NCBI RefSeq assembly: GCF_900636965.1
Contig: NZ_LR134331.1
Location: forward strand, 1,364,001-1,428,000
Direction of reading: 5' to 3'
Source of the DNA: Lacticaseibacillus rhamnosus
Lineage (GTDB): Bacteria > Bacillota > Bacilli > Lactobacillales > Lactobacillaceae
Length of the DNA: 64,000 nt
Position numbers and translations under genes: made by a program. Of this stretch, positions 19,693 through 28,946 are shown one piece after another; position 1 is the stretch's first letter; each line of letters begins with the position of its first letter. The notes beneath the pieces are model-generated. The model did not search any database. It worked only from the letters and a program-made list of their open reading frames with translations, and was not told the origin of the DNA.

Positions 19693-21459
19693 ATGAAAAA
19701 AACCAAGATCGTCAGCACACTTGGACCTGCAAGTAACACCACTGATATCATCGTTAAGTTGATTGAAGCGGGTGCCAACGTTTTCCGTTTCAACTTCTCA
19801 CATGGTGATCATGAAGAGCATTTGGCACGGATGAACATGGTTCACGAAGCTGAAAAGATCACGGGCAAAACCGTTGGTATCATGCTTGATACAAAGGGTG
19901 CCGAAATTCGGACGACTGTTGAGGATACCCCTAATGGCAAGATTGAATTCCATACGGGCGATAAGGTTCGTATCTCCATGGATGCAAGCCTGAAGGGTAC
20001 TAAGGAAAAGGTTGCCGTTACTTATCCTGGTCTTTATGATGATACCCATGTTGGTGGCCACGTTTTGTTCGATGATGGCTTGATCGACATGAAGATCACC
20101 GAAAAAGATGAGAAGAACCGCGAACTTGTCACCGTTGTTCAAAATGACGGTGTTCTTGGTGGCAAGAAAGGGGTCAACGCACCTGGTGTTGCGATCAACT
20201 TGCCAGGTATCACAGAGAAGGATTCCAACGATATTCGTTTTGGTCTGGACAATGGCATTAACTTTATTGCTGCATCCTTCGTTCGTAAGCCTCAAGATGT
20301 TTTGGACATTCGTGAACTCCTTGAAGAAAAGAACGCACTTAATGTCCAAATCTTCCCTAAGATCGAATCTCAAGAAGGTATCGACAATATCGATGACATC
20401 TTGAAAGTGTCTGACGGTTTGATGGTTGCTCGTGGCGACATGGGTGTTGAAATTCCATTTGAACATGTTCCGATCGTTCAAAAGCGCTTGATCAAGAAGT
20501 GCAACGCTTTGGGCAAACCGGTTATTACCGCTACTCAGATGTTGGATTCCATGCAGGAAAACCCACGTCCTACCCGTGCCGAAGTTAATGACGTTGCTAA
20601 CGCTGTCTTTGATGGCACCGATGCAACCATGCTTTCCGGTGAATCTGCTAATGGTGAATATCCAGTTGAATCTGTTGCTGCAATGGCACGGATTGATGAA
20701 TACACCGAAGCAGCCATGCAGGATCAGGATGCTTTTGCATTGAAGGAATACAGTAACAAGAACATTACCGAAGCAGTGGGTCAGAGTGTTGCACACACGG
20801 CTCGTAACCTTGGTGTTAAGACCATTGTTGCTGCTACTGAATCTGGCTACACCGCACGGATGATCTCCAAGTATCGTCCTAAGGCTGATATTCTTGCGAT
20901 TACCTTCAGTGAAAAGACTCAGCGTGGTTTGATGGTCAACTGGGGTGTTTATCCTATTGTTGCCGACAAGCCGGCCAACACTGATGCAATGTTTGACTTG
21001 GCTACCAAGAAGGCTCAAGATCTTGGCTTTGCTAAGGAAGGCGACTTGATTCTGATTACAGCCGGTGTTCCAGTTGGTGAATCAGGTACGACTAATGTCA
21101 TGAAGGTTCAACTGATCGGTTCCAAGCTGGTTCAAGGCTCTGGTGTCGGTGATGAATCTACAATCGGTAAAGCTGTCATTGCAAGCAACGCTCAGGAAGC
21201 CGCTGCCAAGATGCAAAAAGGCGACATTCTGGTTGTTAAGACAACTGACAAAGATTACCTGCCAGCAATCGAAAAGGCCGCTGCCTTGGTTGTTGAAACA
21301 GGCGGCTTGACCAGTCACGCTGCTGTTGTCGGCATCGCGATGGGTATTCCGGTTGTCGTTGGTGCTGAAAATGCTACCAGCGTTATCTCTGATGGTCAGA
21401 TTATCACCGTTGATTCACGTCGCGGGATTGTCTACAAGGGTGCTACTAACGCACTTTAA
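19693..21459 (+). CDS. pyk: Pyruvate kinase with C-terminal PEP-utiliser domain
   Basis: Last step of glycolysis: phosphoenolpyruvate plus ADP to pyruvate plus ATP. It has 588 residues with the TIM-barrel core (TKIVSTLGPAS start; MVARGDMGVE active-site segment), B domain and allosteric C domain. An extra C-terminal phosphohistidine-like domain (about 505-588, GGLTSHAAVV) is usual in Bacillales and Lactobacillales. ATG 19693 follows AAGGAGCG; the longer start at 19672 lacks a ribosome site. Codon use is strongly biased, as expected for a highly expressed gene. Confidence 0.97.
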   Translation: MKKTKIVSTLGPASNTTDIIVKLIEAGANVFRFNFSHGDHEEHLARMNMVHEAEKITGKTVGIMLDTKGAEIRTTVEDTPNGKIEFHTGDKVRISMDASLKGTKEKVAVTYPGLYDDTHVGGHVLFDDGLIDMKITEKDEKNRELVTVVQNDGVLGGKKGVNAPGVAINLPGITEKDSNDIRFGLDNGINFIAASFVRKPQDVLDIRELLEEKNALNVQIFPKIESQEGIDNIDDILKVSDGLMVARGDMGVEIPFEHVPIVQKRLIKKCNALGKPVITATQMLDSMQENPRPTRAEVNDVANAVFDGTDATMLSGESANGEYPVESVAAMARIDEYTEAAMQDQDAFALKEYSNKNITEAVGQSVAHTARNLGVKTIVAATESGYTARMISKYRPKADILAITFSEKTQRGLMVNWGVYPIVADKPANTDAMFDLATKKAQDLGFAKEGDLILITAGVPVGESGTTNVMKVQLIGSKLVQGSGVGDESTIGKAVIASNAQEAAAKMQKGDILVVKTTDKDYLPAIEKAAALVVETGGLTSHAAVVGIAMGIPVVVGAENATSVISDGQIITVDSRRGIVYKGATNAL

Positions 21460-21488
21460 TCATCATCAGTTTAACAACGATTTTTCTG

Positions 21489-21517
21489 AAACTCCTGAGG
21501 AAACTCGGGAGTTTTTT
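21489..21517 (+). terminator. Terminator of the pfkA-pyk operon
   Basis: AACTCCTGAG, loop GAAA, CTCGGGAGTT, then T run. Confidence 0.92.
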
Positions 21518-21686
21518 ATTATATCGGCTAGATAACCCGCTAACCTGAGTGCGAGTGGTTAAAATCGCTTAACAGGCTCGTCAGTGTGGTTGGGATAGCA
21601 TATAATAAGACCCAGCGTGCTTGATCGGATAAAAATATAATTTCAGCCGATGAAGGAAGTCGGTAAACGATTGGAGGAAGATAGCC

Positions 21687-22148
21687 ATGGAAAGTTGGCT
21701 GTTTTTACTAGCGATTCTTGCTATTGCACTCATTGGTAAAAATAAAAGCCTCGTTATCGGTGTGGCCGTTGTCATGGTGTTAAAATTAATTCCGCAAACG
21801 CAACATTTACTCAAGTTATTGCAAAGTCAGGGGATCAATTGGGGCGTGACGGTTATTTCGGCCGCAATCATGGTACCCATCGCAACCGGTGAAATTGACT
21901 TTAAGGAACTACTGCATGTCATTAAAAGTCCTGCAGGGTGGATTGCAATTGGCTGTGGGGTATTGGTGGCGGTATTGTCTGCCAAAGGTGTCGGCTTGTT
22001 GGCGGTAAGTCCGGAGATGACGGTTGCTTTGGTTTTTGGTACGATTCTGGGAGTTGTTTTCTTAAAAGGGATTGCCGCCGGTCCGGTGATTGCAAGTGGT
22101 ATGACCTATGTAATTTTAACCGTTTTTAATCTCTTACCGGGTCGTTAA
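21687..22148 (+). CDS. DUF441 family membrane protein (YtwI-like)
   Basis: A 153-residue integral membrane protein with four to five hydrophobic helices and the conserved short N-terminus of DUF441 (YtwI). The role is unknown. ATG follows GGAGGAAG. It stands between the pyk terminator and cvfB, 33 bp upstream of the latter, and may be co-transcribed with it. Confidence 0.82.
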   Translation: MESWLFLLAILAIALIGKNKSLVIGVAVVMVLKLIPQTQHLLKLLQSQGINWGVTVISAAIMVPIATGEIDFKELLHVIKSPAGWIAIGCGVLVAVLSAKGVGLLAVSPEMTVALVFGTILGVVFLKGIAAGPVIASGMTYVILTVFNLLPGR

Positions 22149-22181
22149 GACGGTGTTGTTGACATGTGAAGGAGCAATAAG

Positions 22182-23066
22182 ATGAAATTTAATGGTCAAG
22201 TCGTCACCGCACAAGTGATGGATCACAATGAAAAAGAAGTGTTTGCCCAATATGAGGGTGTAACTTTAGCAATCGACCGGCTTGAACTGCCGACGCTACC
22301 AGAAATCGGTAGTCAACTTAAAGGCCTTGCGTATGAAAATAAACATGGTCAGGCACGATTGACGACCAAGCTGCCTAAGGTGGGTCGCGATCACTACGCT
22401 TTTGCTCCGGTTGTTGAAGTTCGCCGAGATTTAGGCGTCTTTGTCGATATCGGGTTACCGGATAAGGATATCGTGGTTAGTGAAGATCAGCTGCCGGAAT
22501 TAAGTCGTTTATGGCCTCAGCGCGGCGATCGTCTCATGATCGCGCTGACAATTGATAAGAAGGATCGGTTGTGGGGGAACCTAGCTGATGAAACGATTAT
22601 TCGTGCCGTTGCCAATCGTGCGAAACCGGACCAAATGAATGCTGATGTCACGGCAACTGCCTATCGTTTGAAAATGGCAGGAACCCGGGTATTGACAGAT
22701 GACTTTTATCTTGGTTTTATTCATCCAAGTGAGCGCGATGTTGAACCACGGCTAGGACAGGTCCTGCATGCCCGCGTCATTGGCGTGAGTGACCAAGGCG
22801 AATTGAACCTGTCATTAAAGCCGCGTGCTTATCAAGCGATTGGTGACGATGCTGCTATGATTCTAGCCGTTTTGCAACATGATCCGGCAGGCAAGATTGC
22901 CTATACCGATAAAAGTGATCCAGCTGTCATCAAGCAGGTTTTCGGCATCAGCAAAGGCGCATTTAAGCGAGCACTAGGTCATTTACTGAAGGCGGGCTTG
23001 ATCAAAGAAGAAGCCGGTTACACGGTTTTATTAGATTCGAATAGTCAACCATCTCAGGAGGCATAG
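22182..23066 (+). CDS. cvfB: S1-like RNA-binding protein CvfB
   Basis: A 294-residue protein with tandem S1/OB-fold domains (about 1-65, 70-140, 150-215) and a C-terminal winged helix (about 220-285), the architecture of CvfB/YitL, which binds RNA and affects virulence-factor expression in staphylococci. ATG follows GAAGGAGC. xerD starts 2 bp after its stop, so the two are in one operon. Confidence 0.88.
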   Translation: MKFNGQVVTAQVMDHNEKEVFAQYEGVTLAIDRLELPTLPEIGSQLKGLAYENKHGQARLTTKLPKVGRDHYAFAPVVEVRRDLGVFVDIGLPDKDIVVSEDQLPELSRLWPQRGDRLMIALTIDKKDRLWGNLADETIIRAVANRAKPDQMNADVTATAYRLKMAGTRVLTDDFYLGFIHPSERDVEPRLGQVLHARVIGVSDQGELNLSLKPRAYQAIGDDAAMILAVLQHDPAGKIAYTDKSDPAVIKQVFGISKGAFKRALGHLLKAGLIKEEAGYTVLLDSNSQPSQEA

Positions 23067-23067
23067 T

Positions 23068-23949
23068 ATGCATGGGTTGATTGCTGATTTTATTCATTAT
23101 CTGGATGTTGAGCGCGGGCTGGCCCGAACAACGCAGGTCAGCTATCAGCAGGATTTAACCACCTTTATGGCTTGGTTAAGCGACCAAAAGCAAACAACTT
23201 TTCCCGAAGATTTTGGGGTTATTCAGGCGTTCTTAAAGCATCAAAATGATACCAAAGCGCCTGCATCAGTCAGTCGAATGATTTCGGCGTTACGCAAGTT
23301 TTACCGGTTCTTGTTACGCGAAGGCGCCATTAAGTCTGACCCGATGACCAAAATCGATACCCCTAAAAAAGCACAACATTTACCGGCCACATTATCAGGG
23401 ACGGAAATTGATGCTTTGATGGCAAAGCCGGATACCACTAAGCCGTTGGGATTGCGTGATCGCGCTATTTTTGAGCTGATGTATGCGACTGGCTTGCGGG
23501 TATCGGAAGTTGTCGGATTGCGATTGGATCAGTTACATTTAGCAATGAACTTGCTTCAGGTTACCGGAAAAGGCGATAAGGAGCGACTGGTTCCAATCAG
23601 TCCCCAAGCAGCCGATTGGGTTAACCGGTATTTGCAGGAATCCCGTCCGCGTTTGATCAAACACCAGCAACCCAAGGCAGTGTTCGTCAACTTTCATGGT
23701 CATGCGCTCACCCGTCAAGCAATTTGGAAGAATCTGAAAGCCTATATTGCAAGTGTTGGCATTGAAAAGGATGTAACACCGCATACGTTACGGCACAGTT
23801 TTGCCACGCGTCTGTTGGAAAATGGCGCCGATTTACGGGTGGTTCAGGAGTTACTGGGGCATAGTGATATTAGTACCACCCAAATCTATACACATCTGAG
23901 TAATCAGCATCTAGTGGCGGTTTATCATAAAACCCATCCTCGTGGCTAA
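23068..23949 (+). CDS. xerD: Site-specific tyrosine recombinase XerD
   Basis: Resolves chromosome dimers at dif with XerC. It has 293 residues: an N-terminal SAM-like core-binding domain (about 1-90) and a catalytic domain with the complete set Arg144, Lys168, His239, Arg242, His265 and nucleophile Tyr274. ATG follows AGGAGG at the end of cvfB. The gene order before scpAB matches core Firmicutes, so it is housekeeping rather than a phage integrase. Its partner xerC starts at 63361. Confidence 0.95.
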   Translation: MHGLIADFIHYLDVERGLARTTQVSYQQDLTTFMAWLSDQKQTTFPEDFGVIQAFLKHQNDTKAPASVSRMISALRKFYRFLLREGAIKSDPMTKIDTPKKAQHLPATLSGTEIDALMAKPDTTKPLGLRDRAIFELMYATGLRVSEVVGLRLDQLHLAMNLLQVTGKGDKERLVPISPQAADWVNRYLQESRPRLIKHQQPKAVFVNFHGHALTRQAIWKNLKAYIASVGIEKDVTPHTLRHSFATRLLENGADLRVVQELLGHSDISTTQIYTHLSNQHLVAVYHKTHPRG

Positions 23950-23979
23950 CCGTAACCGACAGCCGTTGAGACGTTACGG
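23950..23979 (+). repeat. Inverted repeat after xerD
   Basis: CCGTAAC and GTTACGG form a perfect 7-bp stem with a 16-nt loop overlapping the xerD stop. Only four T follow at 23988-23991, so it is at best a poor terminator. Confidence 0.4.
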
Positions 23980-24077
23980 GCCAGACCTTTTGTTGCTTTG
24001 CGGAAGGTGACTAAAGTTTAAATCTAAGCACAACGGCAGATAGCCAACCGCTATTCCCATGGCATAGTCCAATTTAG

Positions 24078-24107
24078 TTCACATTGCCCCGGTCTCGTTT
24101 CTATGAT
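24078..24107 (+). promoter_or_regulatory. Promoter of ribT-scpA-scpB
   Basis: TTCACA, an 18-bp spacer and TATGAT, 33 bp before the ribT ATG. Confidence 0.6.
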
Positions 24108-24140
24108 AGAGTGTCTGGAGAGTATCTTTTGGAGGCAAAT

Positions 24141-24527
24141 ATGCTGGTTAAATATAAAAACGACTATGAGAAAATCGCGATGGGACTTTTATCCTTTATC
24201 CCGGATCTCAAAGATGTCGGGCATCTGAAGACTGAACTTAAGATGTACACTGAAGATGATTCCCATGCGTTGTATTTGTATAAACATCATCATGATTTTG
24301 TCGGTGTGGTCGGTGTTGAATTAAGTGCCGATTTTGTTTTGGTGCGGCACTTGAGCTTCTCGCCAAACTTCCGTGATGAGGCCACCGCATTTGCCGCATT
24401 GGCAGAATTAACAAAGCTTTTTCCAGATAAGAAACTGATGGGTGCATTGGAACACGCATCGTTGATAGCTGCTTTTAACAAGTTTCGAAAAGAGGATGAC
24501 CATGGCACTGACACTCGTGCTGAATGA
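24141..24527 (+). CDS. ribT: RibT-like GNAT-fold protein
   Basis: A 128-residue protein resembling B. subtilis RibT, an N-acetyltransferase-fold protein whose substrate is not established. ATG 24141 follows GGAGG; the longer reading from 24084 would cover the promoter. Its end overlaps scpA by 26 bp. In B. subtilis ribT also precedes scpA; here the rib biosynthesis genes are absent from the neighbourhood. Confidence 0.75.
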   Translation: MLVKYKNDYEKIAMGLLSFIPDLKDVGHLKTELKMYTEDDSHALYLYKHHHDFVGVVGVELSADFVLVRHLSFSPNFRDEATAFAALAELTKLFPDKKLMGALEHASLIAAFNKFRKEDDHGTDTRAE

Positions 24528-25227
24528 TTTCTCCGGGCCGTTGGACTTGCTTTGGCATTTGATTCGGACTAACGAAGTCGATATTTATGATATTCCAATC
24601 GCCGAGATCACCACCCAGTACCTTGACTACCTGCACCAAATGCAGGATTTAGCACTGGACGTGGCCGGCGATTATTTTGTCATGGCCGCTAATTTGATGG
24701 TCTTAAAAAGCCGGCTATTGTTGCCACAACCGGAACCGGAAACAACCGCGCCGGATGAGCCGACTGATCCGCGAGCTGACTTAGTGGCGCAGTTGTTGAC
24801 TTATCAGGTGTATCAGGAAGCGGCAAAGGATTTAAAGCAACGTGAAGCCAAGCGTGCCCAGGCTTTTGCCAAGCCAACAACTTTGCCGGATGAAAAGATG
24901 GCGGTTCCGCTTGCTCCAGGAACGGTCAAACTAATTGATCTTCAAGCGGCGATGGCGCGGGTCATGAAGGCCCAACAGGCGGCGCGGCAAACGATTGCCC
25001 ACATCGAAACGGAACCGGTCTCGGTAGAAAAACGCATCGGCGAAGTTTTGCGTGCCTTGCAACAAGATGGTCAATGTTTATTTGCGGATTTATTAGCAGT
25101 CAACTCGGTGGAACAGGTCGTGACGACTTTTTTGGCCTTGTTGGAACTGATGAAGAATGATCAGGTGATTTGTGAACAAGATGCGCCATTTGATCCGATC
25201 ACGGTGACATTGAAGGAGGCTGCTTGA
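24502..25227 (+). CDS. scpA: Segregation and condensation protein A
   Basis: Kleisin subunit of the SMC-ScpAB condensin. 241 residues with the N-terminal SMC-binding helices (FSGPLDLLWHLI, about 10-21; LKSRLLLPQPE, about 72-82) and a C-terminal winged helix. ATG 24502 lies 6 bp after AAGAGG; the ATG at 24496 is too close to it. It overlaps ribT and scpB. Confidence 0.94.
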   Translation: MALTLVLNDFSGPLDLLWHLIRTNEVDIYDIPIAEITTQYLDYLHQMQDLALDVAGDYFVMAANLMVLKSRLLLPQPEPETTAPDEPTDPRADLVAQLLTYQVYQEAAKDLKQREAKRAQAFAKPTTLPDEKMAVPLAPGTVKLIDLQAAMARVMKAQQAARQTIAHIETEPVSVEKRIGEVLRALQQDGQCLFADLLAVNSVEQVVTTFLALLELMKNDQVICEQDAPFDPITVTLKEAA

Positions 25228-25844
25228 TGGAGCCGGTATTAGAGGCAATCTTATATACGGCTGGTGAAAGCGGTGTGACGCTTGGTGAACTTGCCAGTAT
25301 CTTGGAAATCAGTGAAAGTGCCATGCGCCAACAACTGGAGGCATATCAACAACGATTGGCCGCAGACGACCAGCGCGGATTACAAGTACAACAGTTTGCC
25401 GATCGGTATTACCTACTGACCAAACCGGCCTTTGTATCCGCGATTAAAAAATATTTTGCGGGGCCACCCGCTGCCGGTCTATCCCAGGCAGCATTGGAGG
25501 TGTTGGCCATTATTGCGTATCAGCAACCGATTACCCGGATAGAAATCGATGAAATTCGCGGCGTTCAGAGCTCCGGTGCGCTTACAACCTTAGCATCGCG
25601 ACAACTGATTAAAGAAGCAGGGCGCAAAGAAGCACCGGGGCGTCCGATTCTATATGCCACCACCCAGTTTTTCCTGGATTATTTTGGCCTCAATCAATTG
25701 GCCGACTTGCCGCCACTAGCCGATGCACCTGAGGATACAGGAGAAGTCGATCTCTTTACGGCATTTCGCGATGATGATCAGTCACAAACGGCTGAAGATG
25801 ATAAGAAAATGGAGCAAAACCAACAACATGACAACCAAAAATGA
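25227..25844 (+). CDS. scpB: Segregation and condensation protein B
   Basis: Winged-helix partner of ScpA in condensin, 205 residues, with two winged-helix domains and the conserved segment VLAIIAYQQPITR (about 93-105). ATG 25227 shares a base with the scpA stop (TGATG) and follows AAGGAGG. The acidic C-terminal tail (about 165-205) overlaps the start of rluB. Confidence 0.94.
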   Translation: MEPVLEAILYTAGESGVTLGELASILEISESAMRQQLEAYQQRLAADDQRGLQVQQFADRYYLLTKPAFVSAIKKYFAGPPAAGLSQAALEVLAIIAYQQPITRIEIDEIRGVQSSGALTTLASRQLIKEAGRKEAPGRPILYATTQFFLDYFGLNQLADLPPLADAPEDTGEVDLFTAFRDDDQSQTAEDDKKMEQNQQHDNQK

Positions 25845-26574
25845 ACGACTGCAAAAAGTCATTGCCAACGCCGGTATTGCATCACGGCGACATGCAGAAA
25901 CACTCATCGCATCTGGCCACGTTAAAGTTAACGGTCACGTTACGACAGAAATGGGCATCAAGATCGGACCGCATGATACCGTTGAAGTAGATGGGGTGCC
26001 AATCGGGAAGGAAGCCAAGCGCTATTTCCTGTTCTATAAACCACGTGGCGTTATTAGTGCTGTCGAAGATAATAAAGGGCGCAAAGTTGTGACTGATTAT
26101 TTCGAGGACGTTCAGGAACGTCTTTATCCAGTAGGCCGACTGGATTACGATACGAGCGGTTTGCTAGTCATGACCAATGATGGCGAATTGGCCAACCATC
26201 TCATGCATCCGCGCTATGCCCTGGAAAAGAAATATGTTGCCAAGGTTGAAGGAATCCCTAACCGACCGGCGCTAGCACCACTTAAGACCGGTGTTTCAAT
26301 TGATGGTAAAATGACGGCACCGGCAAAGGTCGAAATTTTATCAACTGATAAGGCTAAGAAAACCGCAATTGTGGCCTTAACCATTCACCAAGGTATGAAT
26401 CATCAGGTAAAAAAGATGTTTAAAGCAGTTGGTTTTCCAGTGATCAAACTTTCTCGTGAAGCGTATGGTAATCTGACCTTGGCCGGATTGCAGCCAGGGG
26501 AACACCGGCCAATCAAACCTCAGGAGCTTCATGATCTCCGCCAATTAACCGGTGAGCAAGAAGAAGCACATTAA
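25828..26574 (+). CDS. rluB: 23S rRNA pseudouridine synthase B
   Basis: Modifies uridine 2605 region of 23S rRNA. 248 residues with an N-terminal S4 RNA-binding domain (about 4-50) and an RsuA/RluB catalytic domain with the catalytic Asp in GRLDYDTSG (about 108-116). The ATG (25828) lies inside the scpB tail; its ribosome site ATGGAGC is a little far (13 bp). The scpA-scpB-rluB order is a Firmicutes hallmark. Confidence 0.93.
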   Translation: MTTKNERLQKVIANAGIASRRHAETLIASGHVKVNGHVTTEMGIKIGPHDTVEVDGVPIGKEAKRYFLFYKPRGVISAVEDNKGRKVVTDYFEDVQERLYPVGRLDYDTSGLLVMTNDGELANHLMHPRYALEKKYVAKVEGIPNRPALAPLKTGVSIDGKMTAPAKVEILSTDKAKKTAIVALTIHQGMNHQVKKMFKAVGFPVIKLSREAYGNLTLAGLQPGEHRPIKPQELHDLRQLTGEQEEAH

Positions 26575-26599
26575 TTGTTAACGCATTCAAGGTAAATGC

Positions 26600-26628
26600 T
26601 TGAATTTGTGAGGGTTGTTTGCTACAGT
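26600..26628 (+). promoter_or_regulatory. Promoter of the FMN riboswitch-ribU transcript
   Basis: TTGAAT, a 17-bp spacer and TACAGT, placing the transcription start 15-20 nt before the riboswitch. Confidence 0.5.
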
Positions 26629-26652
26629 GTGATTGTAATTAAATAATTTGGT

Positions 26653-26770
26653 TCGTCTTCAGGGCAGGGTGCAATTCCCGACCGGCGGTATAAAGTCCGC
26701 GACCCGCTTTTTGCGGTGGAACCGGTGTGATTCCGGTACCGATAGTGATAGTCTAGATGGAAGAAGATGG
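26653..26770 (+). ncRNA. FMN riboswitch (RFN element)
   Basis: The RFN consensus is nearly complete: CTTCAGGGCAGGGTG, AATTCCCGACCGGCGGT, AGTCCGCGACCCGC, GGAACCGGTGTGATTCCGGT, ACCGATAGTGATAGTC and the closing GGAAGAAGATGG. It precedes an intrinsic terminator and ribU. Binding of flavin mononucleotide should favour the terminator and shut off riboflavin uptake. Confidence 0.98.
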
Positions 26771-26796
26771 GGCTTTTTTGAATCTGTATTCAATCA

Positions 26797-26836
26797 AAGA
26801 CCTATTCCCCCCTGAAGGAGGAATAGGTCTTTTTAA
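26797..26836 (+). terminator. Riboswitch-controlled terminator before ribU
   Basis: AAAGACCTATTCC pairs with GGAATAGGTCTTT, then T run, 34 bp before the ribU start. It is the expression platform of the FMN riboswitch. Confidence 0.92.
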
Positions 26837-26870
26837 GTTCCGGAAGACGGCCTCACGGAGGTAATGTTTT

Positions 26871-27449
26871 ATGGCAAGTCGTTCTAAGGTTCATCGTTTG
26901 GTGGGCATTGCGCTTTTGGCGGCAATCGGGTATGTGCTGATGATGTTTTCATTCCCGATTATTCCGGCCTTTCCCTTTTTAAAGTTGGATTTGTCTGACT
27001 TGGTTGTTCTTTTAGGGGGATTGCTTTATGTTCCTGTTGGCGGGATTGCTGTTGCGTTTGTTCGGAGCTTGGTTCACTTCGCTTTAACTGGCGGTGGTGT
27101 TGTTAACCTGATTGGTGATTTGGCCGCCTTTATTGCCAGTGTCGGCTTCTTGTTACCGGTCGTTTATACGATTCGCGGTAAGCATCGGATTTGGCGGCAG
27201 ATTGAAGGGCTGGTTTTAGGGACCTTGAGTTTGACAGTTGTGATGAGCGTGCTGAACTGGCTGGTGATCACCCCGATGTATATGGCTGTCTTCAATTTCA
27301 ATTTAGGGATGTCTTTGACTAAATATGTTCTAATTGGGGTTGTGCCATTTAACTTAATCAAAGGCGTCGTCATTTCAGTTGCCTTCTTTGCAATTGCAAA
27401 GGCACTGGCTCCATGGTTAGCACGTCAGGAAATGCAAATGAGCCATTAA
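26871..27449 (+). CDS. ribU: ECF transporter S component for riboflavin
   Basis: Substrate-binding membrane subunit for vitamin B2 uptake; it works with the shared EcfA-EcfA'-EcfT module encoded elsewhere. 192 residues with five to six membrane helices and the RibU signature LDLSDLVVLLGG (about 44-55). The ATG follows CACGGAGG. The FMN riboswitch directly upstream fixes riboflavin as substrate. Confidence 0.96.
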   Translation: MASRSKVHRLVGIALLAAIGYVLMMFSFPIIPAFPFLKLDLSDLVVLLGGLLYVPVGGIAVAFVRSLVHFALTGGGVVNLIGDLAAFIASVGFLLPVVYTIRGKHRIWRQIEGLVLGTLSLTVVMSVLNWLVITPMYMAVFNFNLGMSLTKYVLIGVVPFNLIKGVVISVAFFAIAKALAPWLARQEMQMSH

Positions 27450-27495
27450 AAGCTGTTCCGGTTTTCATTTGACTGATCGGTTCACTTAGACAAGC

Positions 27496-27530
27496 AAAAA
27501 GCATCCAACTTGCGCGGATGCTTTTTGTTT
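27496..27530. terminator. Bidirectional terminator between ribU and fer
   Basis: AAAAAGCATCC / GGATGCTTTTT with a 9-nt loop between convergent genes. Confidence 0.88.
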
Positions 27531-27619
27531 GCCTGAAAATGTTAGCGACATAAACGTTAACAGGAATCAATGCGTAATTTATCGATAGCGGTCTAATTTG
27601 GCTGTCCGGTTACGCTTGA

Positions 27620-27877
27620 TTATTCCGCTTTTGTTGGCGTAAACGGAGCCGTGTTAAACGGGTGGTCACTGCGTTTGATGGCATGTGTCGGGCAACGCTG
27701 ATACGCAAGCCGAAAATCAATTTTTGCATGATCATCCAGGGGTTTTGTGCCTGTGTTGCGATCAGGCTTATAATAAGCAATACCGGCTTCGTCATAGTCA
27801 AACAAGGCTGGTGCCAACATTTGACACAATCCACAAGCAATGCATTCGGGACGTTCCACTCTGCCATATAATGCCAT
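27620..27877 (-). CDS. fer: Single-cluster ferredoxin
   Basis: Small electron carrier of 85 residues with one [4Fe-4S] site: CIACGLC (Cys11, 14, 17) and a distal CP pair near 59-60, as in Bacillus Fer. ATG 27877 follows AAAGGAG on the minus strand; the longer frame to 27976 has no ribosome site. It is divergent from ypbB-recQ, the same layout as B. subtilis fer/ypbB-recS. Confidence 0.93.
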   Translation of the reverse strand: MALYGRVERPECIACGLCQMLAPALFDYDEAGIAYYKPDRNTGTKPLDDHAKIDFRLAYQRCPTHAIKRSDHPFNTAPFTPTKAE

Positions 27878-27956
27878 GTTGATAGAGGACTCCTTTATAA
27901 TTTTCAGTTTAACCACACCCAAGTATACAATAATCAATGAAAAAGAGGTGATTGGC

Positions 27957-28946
27957 TTGTTGACAGACTTGGCCATTCAATTTTTTGATACCCAGCCACG
28001 GCGAGAGCGAGCTGTATTCGGCCTGTTAGCCGGTAAGAAAACCATTTCAAATCTCTATGCCGCTTTAACCCACCAGCAATTGCAATGGCTGCAGCTTTAT
28101 CCAAGCCTGTCTAAAGAGTTGTTTTTACAGACAGTGGCGCAGTTAAAAATGCATGGTCAGTTAACAACGACAGAAACCGGGTTGGTGTTAACCGCAAAGG
28201 GCCAACAGTTTCAGCGTCAAGCGGCAAAGCGGGTGCCATTACCGACCTACTATCAGCCGTGGATGCACCTGTCAAAATTTGCGCCGCGGTTCTTTTTGGC
28301 CATTCAGGTTTTGTCAGAAGCCAGTTACCACTCACAGGCATATCGTCCGATTAGTACCGATTGGGCGAATCAGCAAGCGGTTAAACGCTGGTATCGCCAA
28401 CTGAATATCGAGTCTGCGATTGCTGATCTGATTGCGCTTTTTGAACGGTTGCCGCCGCAGTTAGCCGACATACTTGCGGCTAATCTAATTGGTCACGAGT
28501 ACGCTGGTCAAGCGCAGCCGCCTACTTTAAGCGCGCGTTTCCGCCGCATTAATGCTTTGGCAGCCTTAGTTAACGAGATTGCGGGAATTAAGGATGAAGG
28601 CAATCCGTGGTACGAGTTATGGGGCGGCCCGCAAGATCTGGTGACGCGTCCGGCACGTTATAGTTTACAGCAAGTCCAAGCCGGTGTTGGCTTAAAGGCA
28701 ATTGCAAGTAAAAGTCACCGTAAACTGAGTACCGTGAAAGAGCATTTGCTGCTGGCGGCTATCATGGGAGAGTCGCTTCCGGTCGAACAATTGATTCCGC
28801 AACCGATCCATCAAGCATTGGATCAGATCGATCATTGGCAGGATCATCAAGTCTTATTGGATGCTGTTCCAGCTAGTGACTTCTTTCAGGTACGCTTGTT
28901 TCAAATCTTGAAATTGCAAGGGAGATGGTCGCGTGTCGCAACTTGA
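27957..28946 (+). CDS. YpbB-like helix-turn-helix protein
   Basis: A 329-residue protein related to B. subtilis YpbB, always found just before a RecQ helicase and ending in a helix-turn-helix (about 285-325). The likely start is TTG 27957, 7 bp after AAAGAGGTG; ATGs further upstream lie in the fer promoter and ribosome site. It overlaps recQ by 14 bp. It probably assists RecQ, but its activity is unknown. Confidence 0.8.
   Translation: MLTDLAIQFFDTQPRRERAVFGLLAGKKTISNLYAALTHQQLQWLQLYPSLSKELFLQTVAQLKMHGQLTTTETGLVLTAKGQQFQRQAAKRVPLPTYYQPWMHLSKFAPRFFLAIQVLSEASYHSQAYRPISTDWANQQAVKRWYRQLNIESAIADLIALFERLPPQLADILAANLIGHEYAGQAQPPTLSARFRRINALAALVNEIAGIKDEGNPWYELWGGPQDLVTRPARYSLQQVQAGVGLKAIASKSHRKLSTVKEHLLLAAIMGESLPVEQLIPQPIHQALDQIDHWQDHQVLLDAVPASDFFQVRLFQILKLQGRWSRVAT

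Noticed and set aside
19798-21018. 406-aa open frame on the minus strand opposite pyk
   Set aside because: It is antisense to a strongly codon-biased glycolytic gene, has no ribosome site and no recognisable protein features; such long shadow frames arise from codon bias.
23068-23949. Phage or island integrase
   Set aside because: The tyrosine recombinase lies in a core operon with cvfB and has XerD features; no att repeats or phage genes are nearby.
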